DNA from: Porphyromonadaceae bacterium UBA7042
GTDB lineage: Bacteria; Bacteroidota; Bacteroidia; Bacteroidales; Muribaculaceae
Assembly: GCA_002494015.1 (NCBI GenBank)
Contig: DLAR01000079.1
Location: 1-13,735 of the forward strand
Length of the DNA stretch: 13,735 bases
Reading direction: 5' to 3'
This document shows, in pieces, positions 1 through 6,947 of this stretch (its first letter is position 1; each line of letters starts with the position of its first letter). A program made the position numbers and the translations under genes. The notes below the pieces were generated by a model that searched no databases, had not been told where the DNA came from, and saw only the letters and a program-made list of their open reading frames with translations.

Positions 1-1
1 C

Positions 2-253
2 GCCCGCAAGGCCGCCGAGACACGCCGCAAGAAAAAGCAGGCTGCCGAAACACAACAGCAGCAGTCGCCCGAGCCGCAACCCGAACCGACCCCAAAAGAG
101 CAACCCGCCCCGCCGGTCAGAGAGGAACGACCCGTCGCGCCGGTCATCCCCGACCCGCTACCCGCCGAAATCACCTCGCCCCCGCCGTCGCGTCACCGAT
201 CCCGCGCCATCCGCTGCCCCGGCATTGAGCACTTCTCAGGCAGCACAGTATAA
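2..253 (+). CDS. 3' end of an unrecognised gene with a Pro/Gln/Glu-rich tail (partial)
   Basis: A frame open from the first bases of the window runs 83 codons to a TAA at 251-253. The start lies outside the window. The visible tail begins with a Lys/Arg/Ala-rich stretch (residues like RKAAETRRKKKQAAE), continues with a long Gln/Pro/Glu low-complexity region, and ends CPGIEHFSGSTV. Such a tail is typical of a flexible C-terminal extension and gives no function. Two other frames are also largely open here because the DNA is G/C-rich, but only this one gives a natural-looking composition. It converges tail to tail with the Nudix gene with no intergenic base, so the two transcripts must overlap or share a bidirectional end. 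I do not recognise the protein. Confidence 0.5.
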   Translation, partial: ARKAAETRRKKKQAAETQQQQSPEPQPEPTPKEQPAPPVREERPVAPVIPDPLPAEITSPPPSRHRSRAIRCPGIEHFSGSTV

Positions 254-793
254 TCATTTCCCCTTCAGGGCGAAATAACGCCACAGCGGGGCAGCCATGA
301 GTGACTGTTTCATCTCGTCGCGCAACAAGAGGTCGTAGAGTTCCTGCTCGGTCAGCAGCTTAACGGCAATATCCTCGGTGCGGTCAAGCTGCTGGGCGTG
401 GCGCAGTTCCACACCGTCGGCAAGATAACAGTAGGTCAGATTGTTGGTCACGCTCGGATTGCCCGAAATCACCATCTGAAGCGACCATTCGCCACCTTCG
501 TATCCCGTTTCCTCGGCCAGCTCGCGTTTTGCGCCCTCAAGCGGGTCTTCGCCATCCTCGACGACACCGGCACACAGCTCGATGAAGATGTCATCCAGTC
601 CGTGACGGTACTGCTCGACCATGACAAAGCGGCCGTCGACTGTGCGGGCAATCACATTGACCCAAGTGGGATATTCAAGTATATAGAACTCATCGTTGAC
701 AACACCGTTGGGCAGCATGACACGGTCACGGCGCGCTGTCAGCCACGGGCGGTTGAAAACATACTCGCTATCAATGGTTTTCCATTTTTCCAT
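254..793 (-). CDS. Nudix hydrolase, ADP-ribose pyrophosphatase-like
   Basis: The 179-aa protein carries a complete Nudix box at residues 76-98 that fits GX5EX7REUXEEXGU: G76, E82, then REL at 90-92, EE at 94-95 and GY at 97-98. The Glu residues bind the Mg2+ used to hydrolyse a nucleoside diphosphate linked to another group. The upstream part (VEQYRHG near 59-65, then a strand before the box) and the length match the ADP-ribose/ADP-sugar pyrophosphatase branch, usually a cytosolic dimer that cleaves ADP-ribose to AMP and ribose 5-phosphate. The exact substrate cannot be read from the sequence. The gene lies downstream of the beta-galactosidase on the same strand, but two stem-loops separate them, so it is probably not simply co-transcribed. 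Start: the ATG at 793-791 follows an A/T-rich leader. Confidence 0.88.
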   Translation of the reverse strand: MEKWKTIDSEYVFNRPWLTARRDRVMLPNGVVNDEFYILEYPTWVNVIARTVDGRFVMVEQYRHGLDDIFIELCAGVVEDGEDPLEGAKRELAEETGYEGGEWSLQMVISGNPSVTNNLTYCYLADGVELRHAQQLDRTEDIAVKLLTEQELYDLLLRDEMKQSLMAAPLWRYFALKGK

Positions 794-803
794 AATCGTC
801 GAT

Positions 804-855
804 AAAAAAGATAGATAATAGTTAAACGGAAATATCCGCGTCGCTATTATCTATC
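804..855 (-). terminator. Perfect 12-bp stem-loop with T6 tract just before the Nudix start
   Basis: Bases 810-821 and 844-855 form a perfect 12-bp inverted repeat. The 22-nt loop holds a second small hairpin (CGGA 827-830 with TCCG 835-838). On the minus strand the stem is followed directly by six T (809-804). This is the layout of an intrinsic terminator for transcripts coming from the beta-galactosidase side, but the Nudix start codon is only 10 nt further on. It could therefore also be an attenuator or a translation-control hairpin for the Nudix gene. Confidence 0.6.
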
Positions 856-859
856 AGGT

Positions 860-908
860 AAAAGTTTAAAGTCCAAGGTTTAGGCTCAAGGTCAAACCTT
901 ATTTAAAC
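860..908 (-). terminator. Stem-loop downstream of the beta-galactosidase gene
   Basis: Bases 864-870 pair with 902-908 (7 bp) and 875-881 with 894-900 (7 bp), giving a two-part stem with a 12-nt loop. On the minus strand it is followed by a short T4 stretch (863-860). It begins 4 bp after the stop codon of the GH2 gene. The short T tract makes it a modest terminator or an mRNA 3'-end stabiliser. Confidence 0.45.
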
Positions 909-911
909 CGC

Positions 912-3900
912 TCAAAATACAGGCGAAATCACAAACCCGTAGCTGTAACTGTCGGCTGTCAGACGGTAGGGATGGTGAGGCTGCGCGCCCCAGCTGTTGT
1001 CGCCGCCCACACCGCGCTGCGCAAGGTCAACCTGAAGGTAGACGCGGTTGCGGTCAGGGTGAACGTCGCTACTGTGACGCTGGTCGATTTTCTCGCCCGA
1101 GTCAAGGTCGTCCACAGGCACGTCAAGCGCGCTGACACTGAGCGGCTGGAGACCCGACACACGGATGCCTTGACCGGCTGCGTCGGTCAGGGTGAGCCAG
1201 CGCACGTCGGTCTTGTTGCCGTTCTCCTGCGGGCGGATGTAGGACACATACTGGTCACGGACCTTTGACTTGTAGATTCCCATAAAGGCAGCCGTGTTGC
1301 GGTCGCTGTAGTTCTCGACCGGACCGCGGCCATACCACTCGAAATTGTCATATTTCTTGTCAAGCGTCATGCTCATGCCGAATCGCATCATCTCGGGGAG
1401 CTTGCGGTCACCGGCTTTCCAGTCGGCGTTGACCTGCAGAGAGCCGCCGGCCCAAGCGGTATAGACAACCGTGTAATCGGTACCCACGTCGGCAAGGTCA
1501 TAGACCACCGTGACGACAGCCTTGTCACCTTTTTCCTCGACATTGAACGACTTGACCGTCTTGTTCTGACCGGCATAACGCCAGATGTTGCTGCGGATGT
1601 GCATTCCCGCGCCACGGTCGTTGTCGGTCGGTCCGCGCCAGAACGAGGGAGTGGGGCCACCCTCAATCAGGCGGTTGTTACCCACATAGTAACCCTGAAG
1701 CTCGCCGCTGTTGCGGTTGATGACGATGCGCACGTCGTTGGCGCAGTCAATCGTGCACATATCGCGGCTTTTGCGGTCTTTGCCATCAGTCACATGCATG
1801 GCGATGCGCACCATAGCGGGATTGAGTTCAAATGTCCCGGTACCCTCCTGAACCTTGAACTGCTCGCAGGCGACCTCGTGACCGGCGGGAACGACGTCGG
1901 TAGCATTTTTGGTGTAGGCATATACCGAAAGGTAGTATTCGTCATCGGGCTGGAGTGCCGGGAGGGCAATCTTGACATCCTTGCTCTTTTCGGGAGCGAG
2001 GTTAAGGTCAAAAGCTCCCTCGGCCACAGGAGCGCCGTTGCACAGGAGCTGCCACTTGAAATTATAAGCACTGAGGTTGGTGTAATGGAAGTTGTTGACA
2101 ACCTTGATGATACCCGCTTTCAAGTCTACAGCCTTGAAAAGGATGTCCTGATACACCTTCTTGACCTCGGTCAGGCCGGGATGCGGAGTGCGGTCGGGGT
2201 TGACGAGGCCGTTGATGCAGAAATTGCCGTCGTTGGTATAGTTCCACGCGCCGAAATCGCCGCCGTAGGCCCAGTAAGGCTCGCCGTTCTCATCCTTGGT
2301 GAGCAGACCTTGGTCGACCCAGTCCCAGATGAAACCGCCCTGCATGTGGGGATGTCCCTCCATGATGTCAAAATATTCTTGGAAATTGCCCGACGAGTTG
2401 CCCATAGCGTGGGCATACTCGCACATTATGTAAGGCTTGGTGACACCCTCGCGCGATGCATATTCCTTCATGTATCCGATCGAGGGGTACATGGGGCAGA
2501 TAATGTCGGTGTTGTCGTGATCCTCATAGGCTTGTTCATACTGAACCGGGCGCGTGTTATCGCGGTTCTTTATCCAGTTGTAGGCATCCACAAAGTTGGG
2601 GCCGTTGCCGCTCTCGTTGCCGAGGCTCCAAGTGATTACACAGGGGTGGTTCTTGTCACGCTCCACAAGCAGATACTGACGGTCGAGAATCGGGGCGTTC
2701 CACTCGGGGCGCGAGCACGGATGCTCCTGATCGGGGCCCGGTTCGCGCCACCCGACTCCGTAGCCGTGGATTTCCACGTTGGCCTCGTCGACGACATAGA
2801 GGCCATACTCGTCACAGAGGTCATACCACAGCGGGGACTGAGGGTAGTGGCTCATGCGCACGGCGTTGATATTGTGCTGTTTCATCGTGGCGATGTCCTT
2901 CATCATCAGGTCGCGGTCAACCACATGGCCCTTGACGGCGTCATGCTCGTGAACGTCGGTGCCGTGAACCATGATACGCTTGCCGTTGACAAGCAGTTGC
3001 GCGTCGCGGATTTCGACCTTGCGCATACCCACGCGCGCCGATGTCGATTCGAGTCCCTTTCCGGCCTTGTCTTTAAGAGTCAGCACGAGGGTGTAGAGAT
3101 AGGGTGTCTCGGTGCTCCACAACCGGGCGTTTTTCACGTCGAGGCGCGGCAGCGTGACCTTGCTGATGCCCGGGGCGATGTCGAGACGCTTGCTCTTGGA
3201 AGCCACTTTCCTGCCGTCGGCATCGAAAAGCGCGGCATCGACGGTGACAGCCTCGTCCGACCCGAAGTTGTTGAGGTCGACATCCACATTCAGCACGCCG
3301 TTCTTATACTTGCCGTCAAGGTCGGGACGGGCGAAAAAGTCCTGTATCCTCACACCGCCGTCGGTCGAATACAGATAGACGTTGCGGTCAAGGCCCGAAA
3401 GCCGCCAGAAGTCCTGATCTTCGAGATAGGAACCGTCGGTCCAGCGGTAAGCCTCCACGGCAATCTCGTTTTTGCCCGGCTTGACATACTTGGTGATGTC
3501 CCATTCGGCGGGATTCTTGGTGCTCTGCGCATAACCCACCTTCTCGCCGTTGACCCACACATACATACCGGCGGTCGCGCCGTCAAAGTGGACATATATG
3601 CGGCGGCCGTCCCACGATTGCGGGATGTCAAACGAGCGTTTGTAGCTCCCGACGGGATTGTCCTCGTGGGGAATATAAGGCTGGTTGCGGGGGAAGGGGT
3701 AGACCGTGTTGGTATAGATGGGGACACCGTAACCCTCCATCTCCCAGTTGCTCGGGACGGTAATTTCGTTCCAACCCGAGAGGTCATAGCCGTTTTTGTA
3801 GAAATCGGCGGGACGGTCAGCAGGCTTGGCGACCCACTTGAACTTCCATTTGCCGTTAAGGTCGATGACATAGGGCGACGCGGCATGGTTGCCTTTCAGC

Positions 3901-4052
3901 GCGTCGGCAGCCGACGGATAAGGATAGGCCGTGGCGCGGGGATACTCGCGGTTGACGGCGAAAACACCGGGATTTTCCCAGTCGGGAGTGGCCGCGACGG
4001 CACATCCCGCAGCCGAGAGACCGATAAGCGAAATGATGAATGATTTTTTCAT
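912..4052 (-). CDS. Exported glycoside hydrolase family 2 beta-galactosidase (LacZ-type)
   Basis: A 1046-aa protein with the full LacZ-type layout. Residues 1-21 are a signal peptide (MKKSFIISLIGLSAAGCAVAA). The sugar-binding jelly-roll domain includes DFWRLSGLDR near 214-223. An Ig-like domain follows, then the TIM barrel with HGTDVHEHDA near 363-372, the acid/base Glu480 in WSLGNES and the nucleophile Glu545 in IMCEYAHAMGNS. The C-terminal beta-sandwich has FWRGPTDND near 805-813, WYGRGPVENYSDR near 906-918 and GVGGDNSWG near 1014-1022. It should release terminal beta-galactose in the periplasm; a weak lipobox-like Cys (AAGC) leaves lipid anchoring open. The ATG at 4052-4050 is preferred over an upstream in-frame TTG at 4100, because that TTG lies inside the promoter -7 element. 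Linked-sugar preference cannot be decided, and no SusC/D pair is visible in the window. Confidence 0.93.
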   Translation of the reverse strand: MKKSFIISLIGLSAAGCAVAATPDWENPGVFAVNREYPRATAYPYPSAADALKGNHAASPYVIDLNGKWKFKWVAKPADRPADFYKNGYDLSGWNEITVPSNWEMEGYGVPIYTNTVYPFPRNQPYIPHEDNPVGSYKRSFDIPQSWDGRRIYVHFDGATAGMYVWVNGEKVGYAQSTKNPAEWDITKYVKPGKNEIAVEAYRWTDGSYLEDQDFWRLSGLDRNVYLYSTDGGVRIQDFFARPDLDGKYKNGVLNVDVDLNNFGSDEAVTVDAALFDADGRKVASKSKRLDIAPGISKVTLPRLDVKNARLWSTETPYLYTLVLTLKDKAGKGLESTSARVGMRKVEIRDAQLLVNGKRIMVHGTDVHEHDAVKGHVVDRDLMMKDIATMKQHNINAVRMSHYPQSPLWYDLCDEYGLYVVDEANVEIHGYGVGWREPGPDQEHPCSRPEWNAPILDRQYLLVERDKNHPCVITWSLGNESGNGPNFVDAYNWIKNRDNTRPVQYEQAYEDHDNTDIICPMYPSIGYMKEYASREGVTKPYIMCEYAHAMGNSSGNFQEYFDIMEGHPHMQGGFIWDWVDQGLLTKDENGEPYWAYGGDFGAWNYTNDGNFCINGLVNPDRTPHPGLTEVKKVYQDILFKAVDLKAGIIKVVNNFHYTNLSAYNFKWQLLCNGAPVAEGAFDLNLAPEKSKDVKIALPALQPDDEYYLSVYAYTKNATDVVPAGHEVACEQFKVQEGTGTFELNPAMVRIAMHVTDGKDRKSRDMCTIDCANDVRIVINRNSGELQGYYVGNNRLIEGGPTPSFWRGPTDNDRGAGMHIRSNIWRYAGQNKTVKSFNVEEKGDKAVVTVVYDLADVGTDYTVVYTAWAGGSLQVNADWKAGDRKLPEMMRFGMSMTLDKKYDNFEWYGRGPVENYSDRNTAAFMGIYKSKVRDQYVSYIRPQENGNKTDVRWLTLTDAAGQGIRVSGLQPLSVSALDVPVDDLDSGEKIDQRHSSDVHPDRNRVYLQVDLAQRGVGGDNSWGAQPHHPYRLTADSYSYGFVISPVF

Positions 4053-4097
4053 ATATTTAAGGTTATAATTCTGCTGTGATAATGTGATTAATACGTT

Positions 4098-4129
4098 CAA
4101 AGATACTACTTACCCCACTAACAATCAAG
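4098..4129 (-). promoter_or_regulatory. Bacteroidetes-type promoter of the beta-galactosidase gene
   Basis: On the minus strand, TATCTTTG (4105-4098) fits the -7 consensus TAnnTTTG exactly. A CTTG at 4129-4126, 20 bp upstream, is a 3-of-4 match to the -33 element TTTG. Transcription would start near 4091, leaving a leader of about 40 nt before the ATG at 4052. Confidence 0.65.
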
Positions 4130-4131
4130 TT

Positions 4132-4175
4132 AAAAAAGCCAAAATGCACGATTAGCGACCAAATATGGTCATTTT
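4132..4175 (-). terminator. Possible terminator of the DMT transporter gene
   Basis: AAAATG (4141-4146) pairs with CATTTT (4170-4175), and an inner hairpin pairs GACCA (4157-4161) with TGGTC (4166-4170). On the minus strand a T6 run (4137-4132) follows. The element starts inside the last codons of the transporter and ends a few bases before the promoter -33 element of the next gene. The two inner stems share one base, so only one can form completely. Confidence 0.4.
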
Positions 4176-5086
4176 GTCCCTATCCACAGACAGGCCATGC
4201 CGAGAAACACGAGCGCGAGGTCGACAGCCTTGGAGCGCAGGTTTTTCTCGCGGAACAGCATCGCGCCACACATAAACGACACCAGCACACTGCCTCGGCG
4301 CACCATCGACACGACCGAAATCATCGCGTCGGGGAAGGTCAGGGCATAGAAATAGACAAAGTCGGCCAATGTCAGGAAAACGCTTATAAACACGATGCTC
4401 CACCGCCATTTCATCGCCGCCGACCGCTTGCGCTGCGGCATCCAGACTATCAGCAGCACCATCCCCATCATTATGCACTGATAGATGTTGTACCACCCCT
4501 GCACGGCCATCTTGTTGATACCCGCGCCTCCTGTCTCGACGGGACTCATCAGGTATTTGTCATAAAGGCCGCTTGCCGCCCCGAGCGCGGCGGCTGCGAC
4601 GAGAAAATAAATCCACTTGTTGTGGGAAAAGTTGATTCCCTCCTTCTTCCCGCTGCGGCTCATCAGATAAAACGACAGGATGCCGAGCGCGACACCGGCC
4701 CACTGCCACGCGTTCAGCTCCTCGCCGAAGATGAGCAGCGCGCCGACAAGCGTCATCAGCGGCCTCGTGGCATTGATGGGTCCGACCGTCGTCAGCGGCA
4801 GATTCTTCATGGCGAAATAGCCGAGAATCCACGACGACAGCACGATAACCGCCTTGAGGATGATAAACCGGTGGTCGTCCCACGTCGGCGACGGCACATA
4901 GAATGTCGACTCGGCAGGAATGTGGCCTGACCACGACAGCACTATCAGCGGGACGAAAAACAGACTGCAAAACAGCGTGTTGAGAAACAAGATGGGGATG
5001 ACGGCATTGTCACGCAGCGAATGTTTCTTGCATGCGTCATAAAATCCGAGCAATGCCGCCGACAGAAATGCGAGAGCGATCCACAT
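4169..5086 (-). CDS. DMT-superfamily (EamA-like) membrane transporter
   Basis: A 305-aa very hydrophobic protein with about ten membrane segments, the usual size and topology of EamA/DMT permeases, which arose by duplication of a five-helix unit. The end of the first repeat shows the family signature: PINATRPLMTLVGALLIFGE near 103-121, followed by LNAWQWAGVALGILSFYL near 124-141. A Lys-rich cytosolic loop (SGKKEG) separates the halves. It sits in the inner membrane and likely exports or imports a small metabolite that the sequence does not reveal. The start is placed at the ATG 5086-5084 (MWIALAFL), since the upstream in-frame extension is translated from A/T-rich heptamer repeat DNA and is not family-like. 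It follows rplS on the same strand after 145 bp. Confidence 0.85.
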   Translation of the reverse strand: MWIALAFLSAALLGFYDACKKHSLRDNAVIPILFLNTLFCSLFFVPLIVLSWSGHIPAESTFYVPSPTWDDHRFIILKAVIVLSSWILGYFAMKNLPLTTVGPINATRPLMTLVGALLIFGEELNAWQWAGVALGILSFYLMSRSGKKEGINFSHNKWIYFLVAAAALGAASGLYDKYLMSPVETGGAGINKMAVQGWYNIYQCIMMGMVLLIVWMPQRKRSAAMKWRWSIVFISVFLTLADFVYFYALTFPDAMISVVSMVRRGSVLVSFMCGAMLFREKNLRSKAVDLALVFLGMACLWIGTK

Positions 5087-5090
5087 GGGG

Positions 5091-5125
5091 GAATTGAGAA
5101 TGGAGAATTGACAATTGAAAATTGC
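5091..5125. repeat. Five degenerate heptamer repeats (GAATTGA type)
   Basis: Five consecutive 7-bp units: GAATTGA, GAATGGA, GAATTGA, CAATTGA, AAATTGC. They lie right upstream of the transporter start codon, so they would be in its mRNA leader. A second heptamer array of different sequence is at 10178-10205. Confidence 0.75.
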
Positions 5126-5144
5126 GGGACGTATATAAACAAGC

Positions 5145-5191
5145 AATGCATAATTCACAGCCGAAACAGGGTCGACGGCGAATTATGCATT
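5145..5191. repeat. Inverted repeat, 12 bp perfect arms
   Basis: AATGCATAATTC at 5145-5156 is matched by its exact complement at 5180-5191 across 23 bp. A related TTATGCA/TGCATAA pair follows at 5197-5212. It lies between rplS and the transporter, could form a hairpin in a read-through transcript, and may serve as the rplS 3' end, although no T tract follows. Confidence 0.7.
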
Positions 5192-5231
5192 ATGACTTAT
5201 GCACTTGCATAACGCTTGCGCTGGAAGCAAT

Positions 5232-5582
5232 TTACTTCACGCGGCGTTCTTTGATGCGGGCCTTCTTGCCGGTGAGGTTGCGAAGGTAGTACAGCTTGGC
5301 GCGACGCACTTTGCCATACTTGTTGACAGTGATTGAGTCGATAAAGGGCGACTCGATGGGGAAGATACGCTCAACACCGATGTTGTCGCTCATCTTGCGC
5401 ACGGTGAAACGTTTCTTGCTGCCTTCACCCGAGATGCGGATAACCACGCCACGGTACTGCTGGATACGCTCCTTGTTGCCTTCCTTGATGCGGTAAGCCA
5501 CGGTAATGGTGTCGCCGGGCTGGAAATCGGGATGCTGCTTGCCGGTTGCAAATGCTTCTTCGGCAACTTTAATTAAATCCAT
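5232..5582 (-). CDS. rplS: 50S ribosomal protein L19
   Basis: A 116-aa protein, against about 115 in E. coli, recognisable along its whole length: PGDTITVAYRIKEG near 22-35, RIQQYRGVVIRISG near 39-52, RKMSDNIGVERIFPIESP near 62-79, and the basic C-terminal end with GKVRRAKLYYLRN near 89-101. L19 sits at the interface of the two ribosomal subunits. The ATG at 5582-5580 gives the canonical N-terminus MDLIKVAEE; an 18-codon upstream extension is A/T-rich and not family-like. It is transcribed alone from the promoter at 5665-5695 rather than in the trmD operon familiar from other bacteria. Confidence 0.97.
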   Translation of the reverse strand: MDLIKVAEEAFATGKQHPDFQPGDTITVAYRIKEGNKERIQQYRGVVIRISGEGSKKRFTVRKMSDNIGVERIFPIESPFIDSITVNKYGKVRRAKLYYLRNLTGKKARIKERRVK

Positions 5583-5664
5583 TTTGATAATGATTATTAA
5601 AATGTTAACAATACTCGCAATATAAACAAGCTGCATGTCTTGCCAGAGATTGCGAAACCGGCTG

Positions 5665-5695
5665 CAAAGGTAACACTTTTTTCCTTCATCTCAAA
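5665..5695 (-). promoter_or_regulatory. Promoter of rplS
   Basis: On the minus strand, TTTG (5695-5692) and TACCTTTG (5672-5665) are separated by 19 bp, an exact match to the Bacteroidetes primary-sigma consensus. The start would be near 5658, giving a leader of about 75 nt. Confidence 0.85.
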
Positions 5696-5712
5696 ACAAC
5701 AGGCAGTTAAAA

Positions 5713-5747
5713 ATCACCCTATCTATAAATCGCCCTATCTAAGTGAT
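5713..5747. repeat. Short direct repeat with flanking inverted ends
   Basis: The 13-mer ATCRCCCTATCTA occurs at 5713-5725 and 5729-5741 (one mismatch, period 16). The ends ATCAC (5713-5717) and GTGAT (5743-5747) are inverted. It lies just upstream of the rplS promoter and could be an operator. The rest of 5583-5965 holds only that promoter and the possible small ORF described separately. Confidence 0.4.
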
Positions 5748-5817
5748 TATGTCTTTCTTCTGAAATCATCCGTCACATCATATCTGCACAAAGATTCCAA
5801 CGGGGAATAATATGCAT

Positions 5818-5961
5818 TTATCCCATGACCTGCAATTGTTTAATACAAACCAGTTCAAGCGAAAATACCACAAATTCAATATCGTTTACAGCCTGATTCA
5901 ATTCTTTACAAATAAATTCGGCAAACGAATCGACCGCCAATTCCCAAATGTTGACTTTCAC
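5818..5961 (-). CDS. Possible 47-aa small ORF or gene remnant following the abi gene
   Basis: Four bases after the abi stop, a GTG at 5961-5959 opens a frame of 47 codons ending in TAA (5820-5818). The product starts VKVNIWELAVDSFAEF and continues with an amphipathic Leu/Val/Glu-rich sequence, ending LQVMG. The composition looks like a genuine protein rather than a random translation of A/T-rich DNA, and it has the same low G/C as the abi gene. It could be a short partner of the Abi protein or the remnant of a larger gene. I recognise no family, and the GTG start is only a guess. Confidence 0.3.
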   Translation of the reverse strand: MKVNIWELAVDSFAEFICKELNQAVNDIEFVVFSLELVCIKQLQVMG

Positions 5962-5965
5962 AGAC

Positions 5966-6661
5966 TTATGGCATTAATTTCATAATCCTCCCGCATACAC
6001 GCTGAACATGGTCAAGGCCGTAAAGCAAAGAGTGACTGTCAATCCCCATCCACTGAAAAAGCTTATGCAGATTCTGATAGGCATTAAGAATATAAGACGT
6101 GCTGATTTGCGGCTGTCTCCGAGCAAAGCATATCGGTTCATGATGAGCAATGCGGTTACGCAAAATATTAATTCCGTCCAATTCATTAAACATATAAGAA
6201 TTATTATACTGAATCTCAGCCGATGAGCGTGGTTTATTTGGGAAAATACGAAGCAGAATCTGTCCAGTCGCCCTGTATTGAGGATTGGCAAACATATATT
6301 TCCATATTCCGAACTCCATTTCCGCAAGAAGCTTGTGATGGGAGTATTCTCCATTATGAGACAGGCGATTATAGGCTTTCGCGATAATTCGAGCACTGTC
6401 CCTGCAACTTACAATATCGAATATACCTCCTTTAGAGACTGAATCACGCAACCAGTTTTTCCCAAGACGAAACGTAAGCTCTTTATCTATGGCGTTCCTT
6501 AATGCGACCTCAAAACAGCTCAATAAAGTAAAGACTTCCTGAGAAAGACTGAGATTCAACCGATATAAAGACATGGCCTTCCGCGTATCATTCTCACAGG
6601 CTTCAACATATCTGGTGAGCCTTTCCGGCGATAATACATTTTGAAAATCGGCGAATTTCAT
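5966..6661 (-). CDS. Abi_2 family (AbiD/AbiF-like) HEPN protein, putative abortive-infection RNase
   Basis: A 231-aa protein with the hallmarks of the Abi_2 family (PF07751): an N-terminal helix bundle with a conserved E-x-A-L-R-N segment (Glu51 to Asn56) followed by GKNW, a middle EFGIWKYMF segment near 116-124, and near the C-terminus LRNRIAHHEPI. In that last motif R168-N-x3-H173 matches the HEPN RNase motif R-x4-6-H. Members act as toxins or abortive-infection proteins, probably by cutting RNA, and the family has been linked to the ancestry of Cas13. This copy is shorter than classical AbiF. Its G/C content (about 40 %) is well below that of the flanking genes, suggesting acquisition by transfer. 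No consensus promoter is seen before it; a plus-strand promoter plus hairpin RNA lies 30-117 bp upstream of its start. Confidence 0.85.
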   Translation of the reverse strand: MKFADFQNVLSPERLTRYVEACENDTRKAMSLYRLNLSLSQEVFTLLSCFEVALRNAIDKELTFRLGKNWLRDSVSKGGIFDIVSCRDSARIIAKAYNRLSHNGEYSHHKLLAEMEFGIWKYMFANPQYRATGQILLRIFPNKPRSSAEIQYNNSYMFNELDGINILRNRIAHHEPICFARRQPQISTSYILNAYQNLHKLFQWMGIDSHSLLYGLDHVQRVCGRIMKLMP

Positions 6662-6689
6662 TTATTTTATAATCTTTTATGATTCGGAA

Positions 6690-6721
6690 TTTGTTTTAGT
6701 TAAAAGAAAGCACTATATTTG
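6690..6721 (+). promoter_or_regulatory. Consensus promoter pointing away from the abi gene
   Basis: TTTG (6690-6693) and TATATTTG (6714-6721) are separated by 20 bp, matching the Bacteroidetes consensus. It starts 29 bp upstream of the abi start codon and fires in the opposite direction. No protein gene follows for more than 600 bp, so its product should be RNA. Confidence 0.75.
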
Positions 6722-6727
6722 CAGTGT

Positions 6728-6778
6728 TGATTCCCGGTAGCCCCTGACTCGTCAAGCTATCGGGTTTAGTTTTATATT
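6728..6778 (+). ncRNA. Candidate small hairpin RNA paired with the abi gene
   Basis: Downstream of the promoter, bases 6733-6741 (CCCGGTAGC) pair with 6756-6764 (GCTATCGGG) over nine pairs including one G-U. Inside, TGA (6745-6747) pairs with TCA (6752-6754) around the loop CTCG. A T-rich tail (6765-6778) follows, so the RNA may end here at about 50 nt. Otherwise it may read on to the next terminator-like element at 6885-6908, giving about 180 nt. The outer stem with its T-rich tail could act as its own terminator. Confidence 0.55.
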
Positions 6779-6884
6779 CACAAAGATAATCATTTTATTT
6801 GGATTACGCCTACATCTAACATCACATTTAAAACCACAACCGGACGGAAAGATGTCGTCAAACACATGTGACGGGAACCATCTG

Positions 6885-6908
6885 CGGCGACAGCCGTTAA
6901 CTTTTTTT
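6885..6908 (+). terminator. Short G/C stem followed by T7
   Basis: CGGC (6885-6888) pairs with GCCG (6893-6896) around GACA, followed by TTAAC and seven T (6902-6908). The stem is short, so termination may be partial. It sits between the two plus-strand promoters and would separate their transcripts. Confidence 0.4.
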
Positions 6909-6910
6909 AA

Positions 6911-6941
6911 TTTGCGCTGAACTATAGATTTTGTATCTTTG
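6911..6941 (+). promoter_or_regulatory. Second consensus promoter in the gene-free stretch
   Basis: TTTG (6911-6914) and TATCTTTG (6934-6941) are separated by 19 bp, a perfect fit to the Bacteroidetes promoter consensus. The expected start is near 6948. The first protein-coding start downstream is about 450 bp away. Confidence 0.78.
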
Positions 6942-6947
6942 CAACAG

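Noticed and set aside
1599..4043. Long plus-strand open frame (814 codons) opposite the beta-galactosidase gene
   Set aside because: It is antisense to a gene with intact GH2 motifs over its whole length; its translation is Val/Gly/Asp/His-rich without any domain pattern, a codon-bias shadow of G/C-rich DNA.
4053..4100. TTG start giving a 16-residue longer beta-galactosidase
   Set aside because: The TTG lies within the -7 promoter element (4098-4105), so it would not be in the mRNA, and the signal peptide begins naturally at MKKSF.
5583..5636. Upstream extension of ribosomal protein L19
   Set aside because: Eighteen A/T-rich codons absent from L19 proteins; the ATG at 5582 gives the family N-terminus and length.
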